A stretch of 44,343 nt of DNA from Psychromonas sp. Urea-02u-13 (GCF_002835995.1 NZ_PJBZ01000064.1:1-44343), one strand, 5' to 3'. Shown: positions 28,104-37,842, counted from the stretch's first letter. A program made the numbers and translations. Notes: generated by a model from the sequence alone, not told the origin.

Positions 28104-28826
28104 ATGTTACTAGCCCCATTTTATAACACGCAAGACAATAAAGTTGTCGTTTCAGCAGAGCAAGCAAGTAGCTTTGCTAAACGCCAATGTTTCGATTTTA
28201 ATCCGATTCATGATCCAGAAAACAAACGTTTCTGTGTCCCTGGTGATCTGCTTTTTTCATTGGCATTACATACCTACGGGGTGAGTGAGTCGATGAGTTT
28301 TACCTTTACTAACATGGTCGGTGCCGATGTTGGTCTTATTTTCCCTGAAACAGACGATGAGCTGATTGTTGTCACTAATGAGCAGGGTAAAAGCGTATTA
28401 GAAATAACACGTAAAGGTAAAGTGAACAAAGACAGTCATTTTATTGAATCATTGATTAAACATTACGGTAAATTTTCAGGTCAAAATTTCCCGACGTTAT
28501 TAATGCCGTTGATGAAAGAGCACGGTGTGATGTTTAACCCAAGTCGTCCTTTAGTGATGTATAACAGCATGAGTTTTGAGTTTACTTCGGTTGATTTTGA
28601 ACATGCAATGCAACTTAAATTGGCTGATAGCACATTAGAAGTTGAACCTAAACGCGCGAATAGCTTTTTACACTTCGATATTTTTGATGGTGATAAAGTG
28701 GCGGGTAAAGGTATTAAGAAATTAGTAGTGGCAGGTCTTAGACCTTACAATGAAGAAGTACTGATGCCTTTTGTTGACGTGTATGAAGCAAGAAAAGATG
28801 CATTTTGGCTGGCAGAGTCGAAATAA
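28104..28826 (+). CDS. DUF3581-like protein, hotdog/MaoC-reminiscent N-terminus
   Basis: A 240-aa soluble protein. The N-terminal segment FNPIHDPENKRFCVPGDLLFSLAL looks like the catalytic-loop region of MaoC-type hotdog hydratases (an Asp/His pair in a NPIHxD context followed by a Pro-Gly-Asp-Leu turn). This is the signature I associate with DUF3581 proteins of marine gammaproteobacteria. The rest (FTNMVGADVGLIFPETDD, VMYNSMSFEF) is not diagnostic. ATG 28104 is preceded by GAGAA; a TTG at 28092 would add four residues. It is the last gene of the ligA run and is followed by a strong bidirectional terminator. Any enzymatic role is inference. Confidence 0.7.
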   Translation: MLLAPFYNTQDNKVVVSAEQASSFAKRQCFDFNPIHDPENKRFCVPGDLLFSLALHTYGVSESMSFTFTNMVGADVGLIFPETDDELIVVTNEQGKSVLEITRKGKVNKDSHFIESLIKHYGKFSGQNFPTLLMPLMKEHGVMFNPSRPLVMYNSMSFEFTSVDFEHAMQLKLADSTLEVEPKRANSFLHFDIFDGDKVAGKGIKKLVVAGLRPYNEEVLMPFVDVYEARKDAFWLAESK

Positions 28827-28855
28827 ATTTATAGATTGTTCATTATGAAGAACAC

Positions 28856-28895
28856 AAAAAAGCCCGTTTAAATCATCGATTTAAGCGGGCTTTTT
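28856..28895. terminator. Bidirectional terminator between the DUF3581-like gene and grxD
   Basis: An 18-bp stem (AAAAAGCCCG at 28856-28865 pairs with CGGGCTTTTT at 28886-28895) with one G-T mismatch, A-run before and T-run after. It serves both converging genes. Confidence 0.92.
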
Positions 28896-28897
28896 AC

Positions 28898-28938
28898 TTT
28901 AACTTAATAAGCTTCTTATGAAACCTTATTAAGTTAAA
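28898..28938. repeat. Second perfect hairpin (14-bp arms) next to the grxD stop
   Basis: TTTAACTTAATAAG (28898-28911) and CTTATTAAGTTAAA (28925-28938) are exact reverse complements with a 13-bp loop. It lies directly between the grxD stop and the main terminator. Confidence 0.85.
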
Positions 28939-28943
28939 GGCGA

Positions 28944-29288
28944 TTACTCAGCGGCTTCAGCAGCTGCGTTTGCTTTTGCTACAGCTTGGTCAATGACTGG
29001 CTGTAGTTCACCCGTTTGAGACATCTCCATAATAATGTCACAACCGCCTACTAATTCGCCGTCTACCCATAGTTGTGGGAATGTAGGCCAGTTAGCGAAT
29101 TTTGGTAATTCAGCACGGATATCTGGGTTTTGTAGAATATCAACATAAGCGAAAGGTGCGCCACATTGCATTAATGCTTGTGATGCTTGTGATGAAAAAC
29201 CACAGCTTGGTAATTTAGGTGATCCTTTCATGTAAAGAAGGATGTTGTTTTCGCTGATTTGGCTTTTGATCTTGTCTAAAGTTTCCAT
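28944..29288 (-). CDS. grxD: Monothiol glutaredoxin GrxD
   Basis: A 114-aa CGFS-type glutaredoxin that carries and delivers [2Fe-2S] clusters with glutathione, often with BolA. The motif KGSPKLPSCGFS is at 21-32 with Cys29 as the cluster ligand, followed by WPTFPQLWVDGELVGGCDII, the glutathione-binding TFPQ and GGCD parts. Length and sequence agree with E. coli GrxD (115 aa). The Ala/Glu-rich tail is short. A TAGGAAAG ribosome site precedes ATG 29288. It sits near sodB (divergent), linking iron-sulfur and iron enzymes, but no shared control is proven. Confidence 0.95.
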   Translation of the reverse strand: METLDKIKSQISENNILLYMKGSPKLPSCGFSSQASQALMQCGAPFAYVDILQNPDIRAELPKFANWPTFPQLWVDGELVGGCDIIMEMSQTGELQPVIDQAVAKANAAAEAAE

Positions 29289-29683
29289 TTTTCTTTCCTA
29301 TTAATGATTTTTATGAATTGTACCCGTTAATCGCTTTGAAAAAAACGTTATTATCAATAGGGTCAATAAGCGGTTTTATTATACCAACAGAATTTAATGC
29401 TCTACCTTGCTGGTGAAACCCGCGCTATCTGTGTGAGGTGTTTTAAAAGCAGAAGTACAACCTCCTGCAACTCATGCCTTGATAACACTGGTTTCCCTTA
29501 CATTTTACAAGGTCACATAGTTAGTGAACTGGGTACAATGAACTTGTGCTCCTATGCTAATTTTATCATAAATTAAGATTGACATAGATCAGTTTATTGC
29601 CGAGAATCAAATAACATTAAAAATCATATATAAATCGTTAAACCCTATTTATTATGTAGTTACGTCTAACCGGAGAAAGTATC
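29289..29683. other. Gene-free grxD-sodB divergent intergenic region
   Basis: 395 bp with no convincing open frame or RNA gene. It must hold both promoters. The only motif I can point to is the FNR-like palindrome with -35 box at 29579-29592. Confidence 0.6.
29579..29592 (+). promoter_or_regulatory. FNR/CRP-like palindrome overlapping a -35 box upstream of sodB
   Basis: TTGACATAGATCAG matches the FNR consensus TTGAT-N4-ATCAA except at two inner/outer positions and contains a perfect -35 TTGACA. A matching -10 is weak (GAGAAT at 17 bp). It is 92 bp before the sodB start. Confidence 0.35.
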
Positions 29684-30265
29684 ATGGCAATTGAATTACC
29701 AGCACTACCTTTTGCAAAAAACGCATTAGAGCCTCATATTTCAGCGGAAACATTAGAGTTTCACTATGAAAAACATCATGCAACGTACGTTTTAAAGCTA
29801 AACGGCCTTATTGAAGGAACTGATTTAGCGAACAGCTCACTTGAAGATATCGTTAAAAACAGTTCAGGTCCTTTGTTTAACAATGCAGCACAAGTTTGGA
29901 ACCATACTTTCTATTGGAACTGTTTAGCACCTAATGCAGGTGGCAACCCAACGGGCGCTATTGCTGACGCTATCAATAGTAGCTTTGGTTCATTTGAAGC
30001 ATTTCAAGCTGCTTGGAACGACAAAGCAGTTAATAACTTTGGTTCATCATGGACTTGGTTAGTGAAAAAAGCAGATGGTACGCTTGAGATTGTGAACACT
30101 TCAAATGCGGCAACACCGTTAACAGATGAAAGTGTAACAACACTATTAACAGTGGATCTATGGGAACATGCTTATTACATTGATTACCGCAATGTTCGCC
30201 CTAATTACTTAAACGGTTTTTGGGCATTAGTTAATTGGGATTTTGTAAATAAAAATTTCGCGTAA
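29684..30265 (+). CDS. sodB: Iron superoxide dismutase
   Basis: A cytosolic enzyme converting superoxide to hydrogen peroxide and oxygen. At 193 aa it matches E. coli SodB length exactly. Metal ligands are present: His27 (LEFHYEKHH), His74 ([11 protein letters not shown]), and the Asp/His pair of [13 protein letters not shown]. The stretch [14 protein letters not shown] with Gln70, and the C-terminal [10 protein letters not shown], mark the Fe rather than the Mn type. GGAGAA precedes ATG 29684. A perfect palindromic terminator follows. Confidence 0.97.
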   Translation: MAIELPALPFAKNALEPHISAETLEFHYEKHHATYVLKLNGLIEGTDLANSSLEDIVKNSSGPLFNNAAQVWNHTFYWNCLAPNAGGNPTGAIADAINSSFGSFEAFQAAWNDKAVNNFGSSWTWLVKKADGTLEIVNTSNAATPLTDESVTTLLTVDLWEHAYYIDYRNVRPNYLNGFWALVNWDFVNKNFA

Positions 30266-30292
30266 ATTTTTATTTCAACAGTTCAACCTTTC

Positions 30293-30326
30293 AAAGGGAT
30301 AATACAATTGTATTATCCCTTTTTTT
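30293..30326 (+). terminator. Rho-independent terminator after sodB
   Basis: A perfect palindrome: AAAGGGATAATACAA (30293-30307) pairs with the complementary arm 30308-30322, followed by further T. Confidence 0.92.
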
Positions 30327-30608
30327 ATCGTTAATGTTTTTATAGATGTCCGTTCCCCGTTGCCCTTTCTTAGCGACTTATCAAAACCTCTCTCTTAATA
30401 TTAAAACTGTGTAGCAGAGCGCTTTAATTTCATACAAAGTAACCAAACAAGTTTGCTCATGTGATATAAAATAACAACCTAATGTCTGCCTTCAGTGATT
30501 AATCACGCCTCTCTTTTCTAGCGCTAAAGCTTCGCTGCATTGACTGCTACGATTGACTGATAATGCGTGAATAAACATAACCTTAAAGTTAAAAGTTAAA
30601 AGTTAAAC
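30327..30608. other. Leader region of the GH20-recR operon
   Basis: About 280 bp with no gene. Its last 25 bp are an 8-bp tandem repeat reaching the start codon. TTGACT boxes occur near 30539 and 30553 but I find no well-spaced -10. Confidence 0.5.
30584..30607. repeat. 8-bp tandem repeat (AAAGTTAA) abutting the GH20 start codon
   Basis: Three head-to-tail copies of an AAAGTTAA-type unit end one base before ATG 30609 and fill the place where a ribosome-binding site should be. Confidence 0.75.
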
Positions 30609-32378
30609 ATGAAAAATATAAAACTTATTCCTATCCCTAAAAACGCCGACTGGTTAGATTGTTTTTGTCATCTCGATATAACCCTGCCCACTGACTTAAC
30701 AATTAATAGCGCCTCAGTTGAGGGCATCACAGAACATAATAGCCATCACTTAGCGCCACAAGCCTTTGAGTTAGTTATCGATATGCAGGCTATTACGCTT
30801 TCATACTCAGATAAACTTGGGCGTTTGTATGCATTGAATCTGTTACAGCAACTTCAACAGCAATTTAAAAAACTCCCCTGTGGGCGGATTGAAGATAATC
30901 CCGACTACTTGAATCGCGGTATTATTTTAGATATTAGCCGCGATAAAGTACCCAAACGTGAAACGCTATTTTCATTAATCGACCTTTGGTCGGGTTTACG
31001 TATTAACAAACTACAGCTTTATACCGAACATACCTTTGCCTATTCTTTGCATCCAACAGTATGGGAAAATAGTGGCGCTTACAGTGCTGAAGATATTCGT
31101 CAGATTGATGCTTACTGTATTAACAAAGGCATTGAGCTAGTCATTAACCAAGCCACCTTTGGCCATATGGAACGCTGGTTAAAGCATGATGATTATAAGT
31201 ACCTGGCAGAGCAAACAACGGGATTTAGTGATCAACGAGGTGACTTTAGACCTTTCTCCTTTGGGCTTAACCCCTTGGGGGATAACAGCCGTGATTTTAT
31301 AAAAGGTTTGCTCGATGAACTGGTACCGAATTTTAGCAGTAAAACCATTAACATTAATTTTGATGAAACGATGGATTTGGGTGTCGATGCCAGTCGTATT
31401 GCCTGTGAAACAGTAGGCAAAGGCGAGGTTTATGTTAATTACCTCAATAAACTGCTCACCCTGACTGAGAATAAGGGCTTACATACACAAATTTTCAGTG
31501 ACATGTTATTTCATTATCCTGATATTTTACACAAGCTACCGAACAATTTAACGCTGTTAAATTGGGGTTATGAAGCCGATCACCCCTTTGATAAAGAACA
31601 TCAACAATTACAGAAAACAGGGCTTCCCTTTGAAGTGGTTGTTTCAACCTGTTGTTTTGCGTCTATCACTGGGCGCTGGAAAAATTGTAAAGAACAAATG
31701 CTCAACGGGGCTCGCTCAGGATTAAAATTTGCAGCAACGGGATACCATATTTCAGAATGGGGCGACATGGGACACGCGCAGCAATCGGCAATGCCAATCG
31801 CGGCTTATATCTATGGTGCGGCGCTCGCATGGGGCACTGAGGACAATAAAGACCTTGATGTGACTGATTGGTTAGCTGAATTGTATTACCAAGGAGATCG
31901 CCAAATAGCGTCCTTAAACTTAGCCTTGCAAGATGTGTATCTTGAAAGTGGCATTGATTGCCCTAATTGTGCTTTTTTTGGACCGCTATTATTTGATCAA
32001 ACATCAGCGCGTCATATCAATCGTTCTACTGGTTTGAGTGAAGCAGGGTTTGAAAAAGCCTTACAAACGCTAAATGGTTATCTACTTGAAATAAATACAC
32101 TTGCAGATTCCTTTTTACAAAAACAGCTGCTTTGGAGTGCTCAAATATTAAAACATGCTTGTTTATTAGGGACTGAATTAGTTAAACAAAACACGTTGAA
32201 AGCCGAGTGCCTAGATAAAAATACCCGTCATAAACTCGCTAAAAATCTATTACCTCTGATCAGCGAATATCAACGTTTATGGCGAATAGATAATCGTGAA
32301 GGTGGGCTGAGTGATAGTGTACAACGACTGCAATACTTACAGGCTTTATATGCTAATATCCCTGAAAATATTAACTAG
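30609..32378 (+). CDS. Glycoside hydrolase family 20 beta-N-acetylhexosaminidase, cytoplasmic
   Basis: A 589-aa protein. The N-terminal ~95 residues look like the GH20b alpha/beta domain (LGRLYALNLLQQLQQQF). A TIM barrel starts at DNPDYLNRGIILDISRDKVP (about 98). The catalytic Asp-Glu pair is Asp252-Glu253 in TININFDETMDLG. In classical GH20 enzymes this reads HxGGDE, so this belongs to a divergent branch. It should cleave terminal GlcNAc/GalNAc by substrate-assisted catalysis, for instance on chitobiose or peptidoglycan fragments. No signal peptide is seen, so it works on imported oligosaccharides. It is 12 bp upstream of recR, an unexpected operon partner. No Shine-Dalgarno is visible at ATG 30609. 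Confidence 0.83.
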   Translation: MKNIKLIPIPKNADWLDCFCHLDITLPTDLTINSASVEGITEHNSHHLAPQAFELVIDMQAITLSYSDKLGRLYALNLLQQLQQQFKKLPCGRIEDNPDYLNRGIILDISRDKVPKRETLFSLIDLWSGLRINKLQLYTEHTFAYSLHPTVWENSGAYSAEDIRQIDAYCINKGIELVINQATFGHMERWLKHDDYKYLAEQTTGFSDQRGDFRPFSFGLNPLGDNSRDFIKGLLDELVPNFSSKTININFDETMDLGVDASRIACETVGKGEVYVNYLNKLLTLTENKGLHTQIFSDMLFHYPDILHKLPNNLTLLNWGYEADHPFDKEHQQLQKTGLPFEVVVSTCCFASITGRWKNCKEQMLNGARSGLKFAATGYHISEWGDMGHAQQSAMPIAAYIYGAALAWGTEDNKDLDVTDWLAELYYQGDRQIASLNLALQDVYLESGIDCPNCAFFGPLLFDQTSARHINRSTGLSEAGFEKALQTLNGYLLEINTLADSFLQKQLLWSAQILKHACLLGTELVKQNTLKAECLDKNTRHKLAKNLLPLISEYQRLWRIDNREGGLSDSVQRLQYLQALYANIPENIN

Positions 32379-32390
32379 AGATAAAATCAG

Positions 32391-32987
32391 ATGAGCACCT
32401 CTTTATTAGATGAGTTAACCCAAGCCTTGCAATGTTTGCCAAGTGTTGGCCCCAAATCAGCACAACGCATGGTGTATCATCTGTTGGATAAAAACCGTCA
32501 AGGCGCCTTAAAATTAAGTAATGTATTAGAGCGTGCCGTTCATGAAATAGGCCACTGTAAACAGTGCCGTACCTTCACTGAATCTGAGCTATGTTATCTC
32601 TGCGCCAATGAAAAACGTAATACCAACGGGTTAATCTGTATTGTTGAAATGCCCGTTGATGTCTTAGCGATTGAGCAAACCGCCTTGTTTTCAGGGACTT
32701 ATTTTGTATTGATGGGACATCTTTCGCCGTTAGATGGTATTGGCCCTGATCAACTGGGTTTAAACCTGTTAGGCGCGCAACTTTCATCGGGTCATATCAC
32801 TGAAGTTATTTTGGCGACCAACCCAACCGTTGAAGGTGAAGCAACCGCTTATTACATTGCTGAAATGGCCAAAAAACACAACATTCAAGTAAGTCGTATC
32901 GCGCATGGTGTACCAGTAGGGGGGGAGCTTGAGTTTGTTGATAGTACAACACTGTCACACTCATTCTCAGGGCGTTCTGCGTTTTAA
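32391..32987 (+). CDS. recR: Recombination mediator RecR
   Basis: RecR acts with RecF and RecO to load RecA on gapped DNA. The 198-aa protein has the helix-hairpin-helix start [17 protein letters not shown], a four-Cys zinc site (CKQC at about 57-60 and CYLC at about 69-72), a Toprim domain ([33 protein letters not shown]) and the C-terminal [19 protein letters not shown]. It normally follows dnaX and ybaB; here it follows a GH20 hexosaminidase by 12 bp. A strong terminator comes after it. Confidence 0.95.
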   Translation: MSTSLLDELTQALQCLPSVGPKSAQRMVYHLLDKNRQGALKLSNVLERAVHEIGHCKQCRTFTESELCYLCANEKRNTNGLICIVEMPVDVLAIEQTALFSGTYFVLMGHLSPLDGIGPDQLGLNLLGAQLSSGHITEVILATNPTVEGEATAYYIAEMAKKHNIQVSRIAHGVPVGGELEFVDSTTLSHSFSGRSAF

Positions 32988-33033
32988 TACCTGTGTTCTT
33001 AATGCATTAAGTCATTAACGTTTTATAAGCATA

Positions 33034-33071
33034 AAAAAAGGCCTTACTGAAAATTCAGTAAGGCCTTTTTT
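33034..33071. terminator. Bidirectional terminator between recR and ygiQ
   Basis: An almost complete palindrome: AAAAAAGGCCTTACTGAA with its complement around a two-base loop, A-run and T-run on either side. It serves recR and the convergent ygiQ. Confidence 0.93.
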
Positions 33072-33096
33072 GTCGATGTTATTTTATCTAACTAGT

Positions 33097-35346
33097 CTAT
33101 TTACCCAACTTGATTTTACGCGTTGAGCCAACTTTATTTTTAGTCGTTAAACGTTTCTTAACCGTTGGTTTGCCTTTACCTGGTTGCTTAAATTGCTCTA
33201 ACCCTGTGTGTCGACTTAATGCAGGTTGTGCATTGCTCGTTGATACTTTTCTGCCTGACGATTTTAGTTCATCACGTGATTCTGCTGGTACTAAACAGCT
33301 TGCAGAGCGACCGATCAACTGACGTGCAAGACCCAGTTTTTTCAGTACTTCACGGATTTGAGGCCAGTTTTCTGGCACATGGTAACGTAATATCGCTTTA
33401 TGCAATCGACGTTGACGTGTGCCTTTAGTGATTAATACATCTTCACTGTCTTTGCTCACTTTATGTAACGGATTTTTCTCTGTGTGATACATAGTGGTCG
33501 CGTTCGCCATCGGAGATGGGTAGAAGTTTTGCACTTGATCTAATTTAAAGTTATTACTCTTTAACCACAGCGCCAAATTAACCATGTCTTCATCCGTTGT
33601 ACCCGGATGCGCAGAGATGAAATAAGGAATCAAATACTGTTTCTTATTGGCCGCTTTAGAATACTTTTCAAACATCTGTTTGAAGGCTTCATAGCTGGTC
33701 ATGGTCGGTTTCATCATCTTATCAAGCGGGCCTTTTTCAGTGTGCTCAGGCGCGATTTTAAGATAACCACCAACATGGTGTTCAACTAACTCTTTAACGT
33801 AACGTGGATCTTCAACGGCGATATCATAACGTACACCAGAGGCGATCAATATTTTCTTAACGCCTTTTAGTTTACGTGCGCGGCGGTAAAGGTTAATCGT
33901 ATGTTCGTGATCGGTATTCATGTGATGACAAATGTCAGGGAATACACAGCTTAAACGACGACAAGTCTGCTCAGCTTTAGGGCTCTTACACTTAAGGCGA
34001 TACATGTTCGCCGTTGGACCACCTAAATCGGAAATAACACCGGTAAAGCCCGGTACTTTGTCACGAATCGTTTCAATTTCTTTAATGATAGAGTCTTCAG
34101 AACGGCTCTGAATAACACGACCTTCATGTTCTGTGATTGAACAGAACGTACAACCACCAAAACAACCACGCATGATATTGATCGAGAAACGGATCATGTC
34201 ATAAGCGGGGATTTTTGCATCACCGTAACTTGGGTGGGGTACACGTTGATACTCTAAACCAAATACCGCATCAATTTCTTCGGTGGTTAGCGGGTAAGCC
34301 GGTGGGTTTGCCCACAATAAACGTTGGCCATGAAATTGTGCTAAAGCACGTGCACAACCTGGGTTTGTTTCTTGGTGTAAAACACGTGACGTATGTGCGT
34401 AAAGCACTTTATCGGTTTTAACTTTTTCGTAGCTTGGTAGCTGAATATAAGTATTTTCCCACGGTTTCTTTTTGTGAGATTTAGCCAGAGGAGGCAATAC
34501 CATAATAGGTTGCGTGACATCTTCTTGTGCCGAACTACTTTCATCGGCTAATTTTTGTGTCGCACAGGCCACATTAATATCCGCATAAGGGCTAATAATG
34601 GCGTCTATTTTACCTAATTGATCAACTTGCTGAGAATCAATCCCTTCCCAACCGGGTAAGGCTTGTTTAGTTAAAATCGCAGTACCGCGAATATCAACCA
34701 TCTCTTTCACTGATTCGCCAAGCGAAATACGGTGTGCCACTTCAAGTAACGGACGCTCAGCATTACCGTATAATAAAATATCAGCTTTTGAGTCTAATAA
34801 TACCGAGTGACGTACTTTGTCTGACCAGTAATCATAATGTGCGATACGGCGTAAGCTGGCTTCAATACCACCAATAATAACCGGTACGTCTTTGTAAGCT
34901 TCTTTACAGCGTTGTGTATAAGAAAGTACAGCGCGATCAGGGCGCTTGCCACCTTCGTTATTTGGCGTGTAAGCATCATCATGGCGCATACGACGTTCTG
35001 CTGTATAACGGTTGATCATGGAATCCATGTTACCCGCAGAAACACCAAAAAATAGATTAGGTTTACCCAGGCCCATAAAGGCATCTTTACTGTGCCAATC
35101 GGGTTGAGAAATAATACCCACACGATAACCCTGAGCTTCTAATGTACGGCCGATAACCGCCATACCAAAGCTTGGGTGATCGACGTAAGCATCACCAACA
35201 ACAATAATAATGTCACAGCTATCCCAACCGAGTTGTTTCATCTCTTTACGCGACATTGGTAAAAATGGTGCGGGTTTTTCATTACGCCCTTTATAAGAAG
35301 GGTATGAAAAAAGAGGGCGCTCAGCCTGTAGTAAATCGAGACTCAT
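33097..35346 (-). CDS. ygiQ: YgiQ family radical SAM protein
   Basis: A 749-aa protein close in length to E. coli YgiQ (739). A B12-binding-like N-terminal region ([20 protein letters not shown]) is followed by a radical SAM core. Its cluster motif is C-FGG-C-TF-C, Cys395, Cys399 and Cys402 ([13 protein letters not shown]), a CX3CX2C arrangement. [14 protein letters not shown] and [15 protein letters not shown] are typical of UPF0313. The C-terminal ~70 residues are Lys/Arg-rich and probably disordered. The reaction is unknown. ATG 35346 has only a weak ribosome site. It is monocistronic: hairpins lie on both sides. Confidence 0.92.
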   Translation of the reverse strand: MSLDLLQAERPLFSYPSYKGRNEKPAPFLPMSRKEMKQLGWDSCDIIIVVGDAYVDHPSFGMAVIGRTLEAQGYRVGIISQPDWHSKDAFMGLGKPNLFFGVSAGNMDSMINRYTAERRMRHDDAYTPNNEGGKRPDRAVLSYTQRCKEAYKDVPVIIGGIEASLRRIAHYDYWSDKVRHSVLLDSKADILLYGNAERPLLEVAHRISLGESVKEMVDIRGTAILTKQALPGWEGIDSQQVDQLGKIDAIISPYADINVACATQKLADESSSAQEDVTQPIMVLPPLAKSHKKKPWENTYIQLPSYEKVKTDKVLYAHTSRVLHQETNPGCARALAQFHGQRLLWANPPAYPLTTEEIDAVFGLEYQRVPHPSYGDAKIPAYDMIRFSINIMRGCFGGCTFCSITEHEGRVIQSRSEDSIIKEIETIRDKVPGFTGVISDLGGPTANMYRLKCKSPKAEQTCRRLSCVFPDICHHMNTDHEHTINLYRRARKLKGVKKILIASGVRYDIAVEDPRYVKELVEHHVGGYLKIAPEHTEKGPLDKMMKPTMTSYEAFKQMFEKYSKAANKKQYLIPYFISAHPGTTDEDMVNLALWLKSNNFKLDQVQNFYPSPMANATTMYHTEKNPLHKVSKDSEDVLITKGTRQRRLHKAILRYHVPENWPQIREVLKKLGLARQLIGRSASCLVPAESRDELKSSGRKVSTSNAQPALSRHTGLEQFKQPGKGKPTVKKRLTTKNKVGSTRKIKLGK

Positions 35347-35486
35347 TATTGTTGCCTGTGGTAGAAAATAATCGCGCAGTCTATCATAACAGTGCCAATA
35401 TCTTAACCGCGAATTTTATGGGGGTATGCGAGGAGGATTTGAGCGTGTAACAGGGGTGATTACTGAGTGGAACACTTGCTTAGTTT

Positions 35487-35533
35487 ATAGCCGTTATCAA
35501 TCAAAGTATTACACTTTAATTGATAACGGCTAT
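35487..35533. repeat. Long hairpin between rnb and ygiQ
   Basis: ATAGCCGTTATCAAT (35487-35501) pairs with ATTGATAACGGCTAT (35519-35533), extended inside by AAAGT/ACTTT. A T-run follows only on the plus strand (35538-35543). Confidence 0.8.
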
Positions 35534-35589
35534 ATGATTTTTTGTTAATAATAGAAGGGCAGAACCCACTCTATTATTACTGGCTTAAT

Positions 35590-37581
35590 CTATTCAGGTA
35601 CGACTAAAGCATCTGCTAAACGTCCGATTAACTGGCCCGTTTCAACCTTCACGTTATTGAGCATCACATCAATAATATCGCCAAGCTGCATTTCTGTCTG
35701 TTCGCCGACAATCACTTTGCCAAGTTCACGATCACAGTTAATTTTCTTCGCGTCTTTAGGGTCGGCACATAACAAGCTACAAGGCACAAAGAAAGTCGCG
35801 CCATTCTCTTGAATACGCACACGTACACCCGCTTTAACAATGTCAAAAATCTCTGCTTTGTAACGCCATTTTGATTGCACTTGATCTTTAAGATACTGGC
35901 TATACAAAAGATTATTAACATCACGTTCAGCAAGACGTTGTGATTTACGCGCATCATTCAGATGTGCGCCAATCTCATCACAAATAGCGACATCGTCTTG
36001 GCCAAGCAGAATAGATTTAATTAAACGGTGGTTCAGTAAATCGCCGTATTTACGAATCGGTGAAGTCCAAGTTGCGTAACTTTCAACACCCATAGTAAAG
36101 TGCGCCGCCGGTGTGTTTTTAGTATCAGCGTAAGCAAGCAGCTTACGTAAACGATGGTCTAAATAACAGTTATGCAATAGTGCCGTTTCTTGGCGCATTT
36201 TAGTATAACCCTCAAGGCTACTCAGCGTTTCTACATCGGTGATGATGTTGTATTGCGCTAATAACTCAACGGCTTTATTCAAACGGTCAGTGGCAAAACC
36301 GGAATGCACATTAAACACACCCTGTTGCTTATGTTTTGTTAAAAATTGACCGGCACAGATATTGGCTGCAATCATCGACTCTTCAACAAGGCGATTTGCA
36401 GTGCGGCGAGGCTCACAAAGAATTTCGTAGACTTCACCTTTGTTATTTAGTTTTAAGGTGTAATCGGGTTGGCTCTTAAACACGACGTTGTTTTCCGTGC
36501 GCCATGTTAGACGTTTTAGACTTGCATCGCTGAGTGTTTTTAATTGCTCTGAAAGTTGACGATTTGGTTTCCATTGATCATTAGCTTTTAACTGATCATT
36601 GTTATCGGGTTCGCTTTCAAGATAGTTTGATACATCGCAGTAATTAAGGCGGTAGTGTGATTTTATCCACGCAACAAAAAACTGCGCTTCACCGACAATC
36701 TCTCCTTGATGATTAATCTCTATTTTGCTGCATAAGGTCGCGCGTTTCTCACCTTCTTTGAGTGAACAAAGGCTATCACTTAAATCACGTGGCAACATAG
36801 GCACGTTAAAGTTAGGTAAGTACAAGGTAAATGCGCGGCGCTTCGCTTCTGCATCCATGTCGCTGTTTTCTGGTACATAAGCACTTGGGTCAGAAATCGC
36901 AACCGTCAGTGACCAGCCATTTTCAGTGGTTTCGATATAAAGCGCATCATCCATATCTTGGGTATTGATACCATCGATAGTGAAGAAGGGCAATTTAGTG
37001 AGGTCTTGACGTTCAAGTTCAGGGTCAATGACTTGCCAAGGGTGATCAAATTCAGGGGCTTTATTAGGCAAGTTATGTGTGGCAACCGTAATTAAGCGAT
37101 AAGCAAAAGGGTCATTCGCCTCTGCCACTTTCTCGGTCACTTCAACTAAAAATCCTTTGCCTTCATTAAGTGCATGTTTTACGAGTTTTACAGAAACCCA
37201 ATCGCCATCTTGAAAACCTTGTTCTGTGAGCTTTTGACCGCCTTGAATTTTGAAAAAACCTTTTAACAAAACGTTATTAGGTTTGACGGTTATCTTGCCT
37301 TGTTGCATCGATAAACGCGCAACAAAAACATCGGTTTCACTCTTTTTTAACTCACAGGGCTCTGCTGAACTTTTATCACCATTTTCACGGATAAAGGCAT
37401 TAATGCGATCACCATGCAGTACTTTTTTCATTTCATTAGGCGGAATGAAAAAACGTTTTCCTTTGTCTGTTTCTAAAAAACCGTAACCTTTGTCAGTTGC
37501 TTTGACGATTCCTTGCCGTTTCGGAATGTCTTGTTGAATTTTCTCTTTTAATTGGCTTAGCAACGGATTGTTTTGAAACAT
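35590..37581 (-). CDS. rnb: Exoribonuclease II (RNase II)
   Basis: A processive 3'-to-5' exoribonuclease for unstructured RNA. The 663-aa protein starts like E. coli Rnb (MFQNNPLLSQLKEKI; GIVKATDKGYGFLE cold-shock domain; RFFIPPNEMKKVLHGDRI). The RNB catalytic domain has ITIDGINTQDMDDALY-type acidic residues (FFTIDGINTQDMDDA), DPSAYVPENSDMDAEAK, FNVPMLPRDLSDSLCSL and YATWTSPIRKYGDLLNHRL. A C-terminal S1 domain ends the chain (VRVRIQENGATFFVP). The internal linker NNDQLKANDQWKPNRQL is a local insertion rich in Asn/Gln. AAGG precedes ATG 37581. Confidence 0.95.
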   Translation of the reverse strand: MFQNNPLLSQLKEKIQQDIPKRQGIVKATDKGYGFLETDKGKRFFIPPNEMKKVLHGDRINAFIRENGDKSSAEPCELKKSETDVFVARLSMQQGKITVKPNNVLLKGFFKIQGGQKLTEQGFQDGDWVSVKLVKHALNEGKGFLVEVTEKVAEANDPFAYRLITVATHNLPNKAPEFDHPWQVIDPELERQDLTKLPFFTIDGINTQDMDDALYIETTENGWSLTVAISDPSAYVPENSDMDAEAKRRAFTLYLPNFNVPMLPRDLSDSLCSLKEGEKRATLCSKIEINHQGEIVGEAQFFVAWIKSHYRLNYCDVSNYLESEPDNNDQLKANDQWKPNRQLSEQLKTLSDASLKRLTWRTENNVVFKSQPDYTLKLNNKGEVYEILCEPRRTANRLVEESMIAANICAGQFLTKHKQQGVFNVHSGFATDRLNKAVELLAQYNIITDVETLSSLEGYTKMRQETALLHNCYLDHRLRKLLAYADTKNTPAAHFTMGVESYATWTSPIRKYGDLLNHRLIKSILLGQDDVAICDEIGAHLNDARKSQRLAERDVNNLLYSQYLKDQVQSKWRYKAEIFDIVKAGVRVRIQENGATFFVPCSLLCADPKDAKKINCDRELGKVIVGEQTEMQLGDIIDVMLNNVKVETGQLIGRLADALVVPE

Positions 37582-37708
37582 AAAATAAAACCTTAAAAAT
37601 GAATGCAGGTTACAAAAAATTGAGTATAGGAATATAAAGATTTATCCGATGCAATAAAAGGGCAAAATGCGCAAAATCAGAAATTATTAAAATAATGTTA
37701 AAAAGAGC

Positions 37709-37737
37709 TTGGCTTTTTCATCAAACTTGCTTATTAT
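37709..37737 (+). promoter_or_regulatory. Sigma-70 promoter of tRNA-Ser
   Basis: TTGGCT (37709-37714), 17 bp, TATTAT (37732-37737), then a GC-rich GCGCC discriminator, the pattern of stringently controlled stable-RNA promoters. The tRNA starts 15 bp downstream. Confidence 0.8.
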
Positions 37738-37751
37738 GCGCCTCGTTCTGC

Positions 37752-37842
37752 GGAGGGGTGGCAGAGCGGCTGAATGCACTGGTCTTGAAAACCAGCGAGG
37801 GTTAATAGCTCTCCGTCGGTTCAAATCCGACCTCCTCCGCCA
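37752..37842 (+). tRNA. serT: tRNA-Ser(UGA)
   Basis: A 91-nt class II tRNA with CCA encoded. The acceptor GGAGGGG pairs with CTCCTCC, discriminator G. The anticodon loop CTTGAAA carries anticodon TGA, flanked by ACTGGT/CCAG arms. A long variable arm (GAGGGTTAATAGCTCTC) and the T-loop GGTTCAAATCC follow. Close to E. coli serT. Confidence 0.97.
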
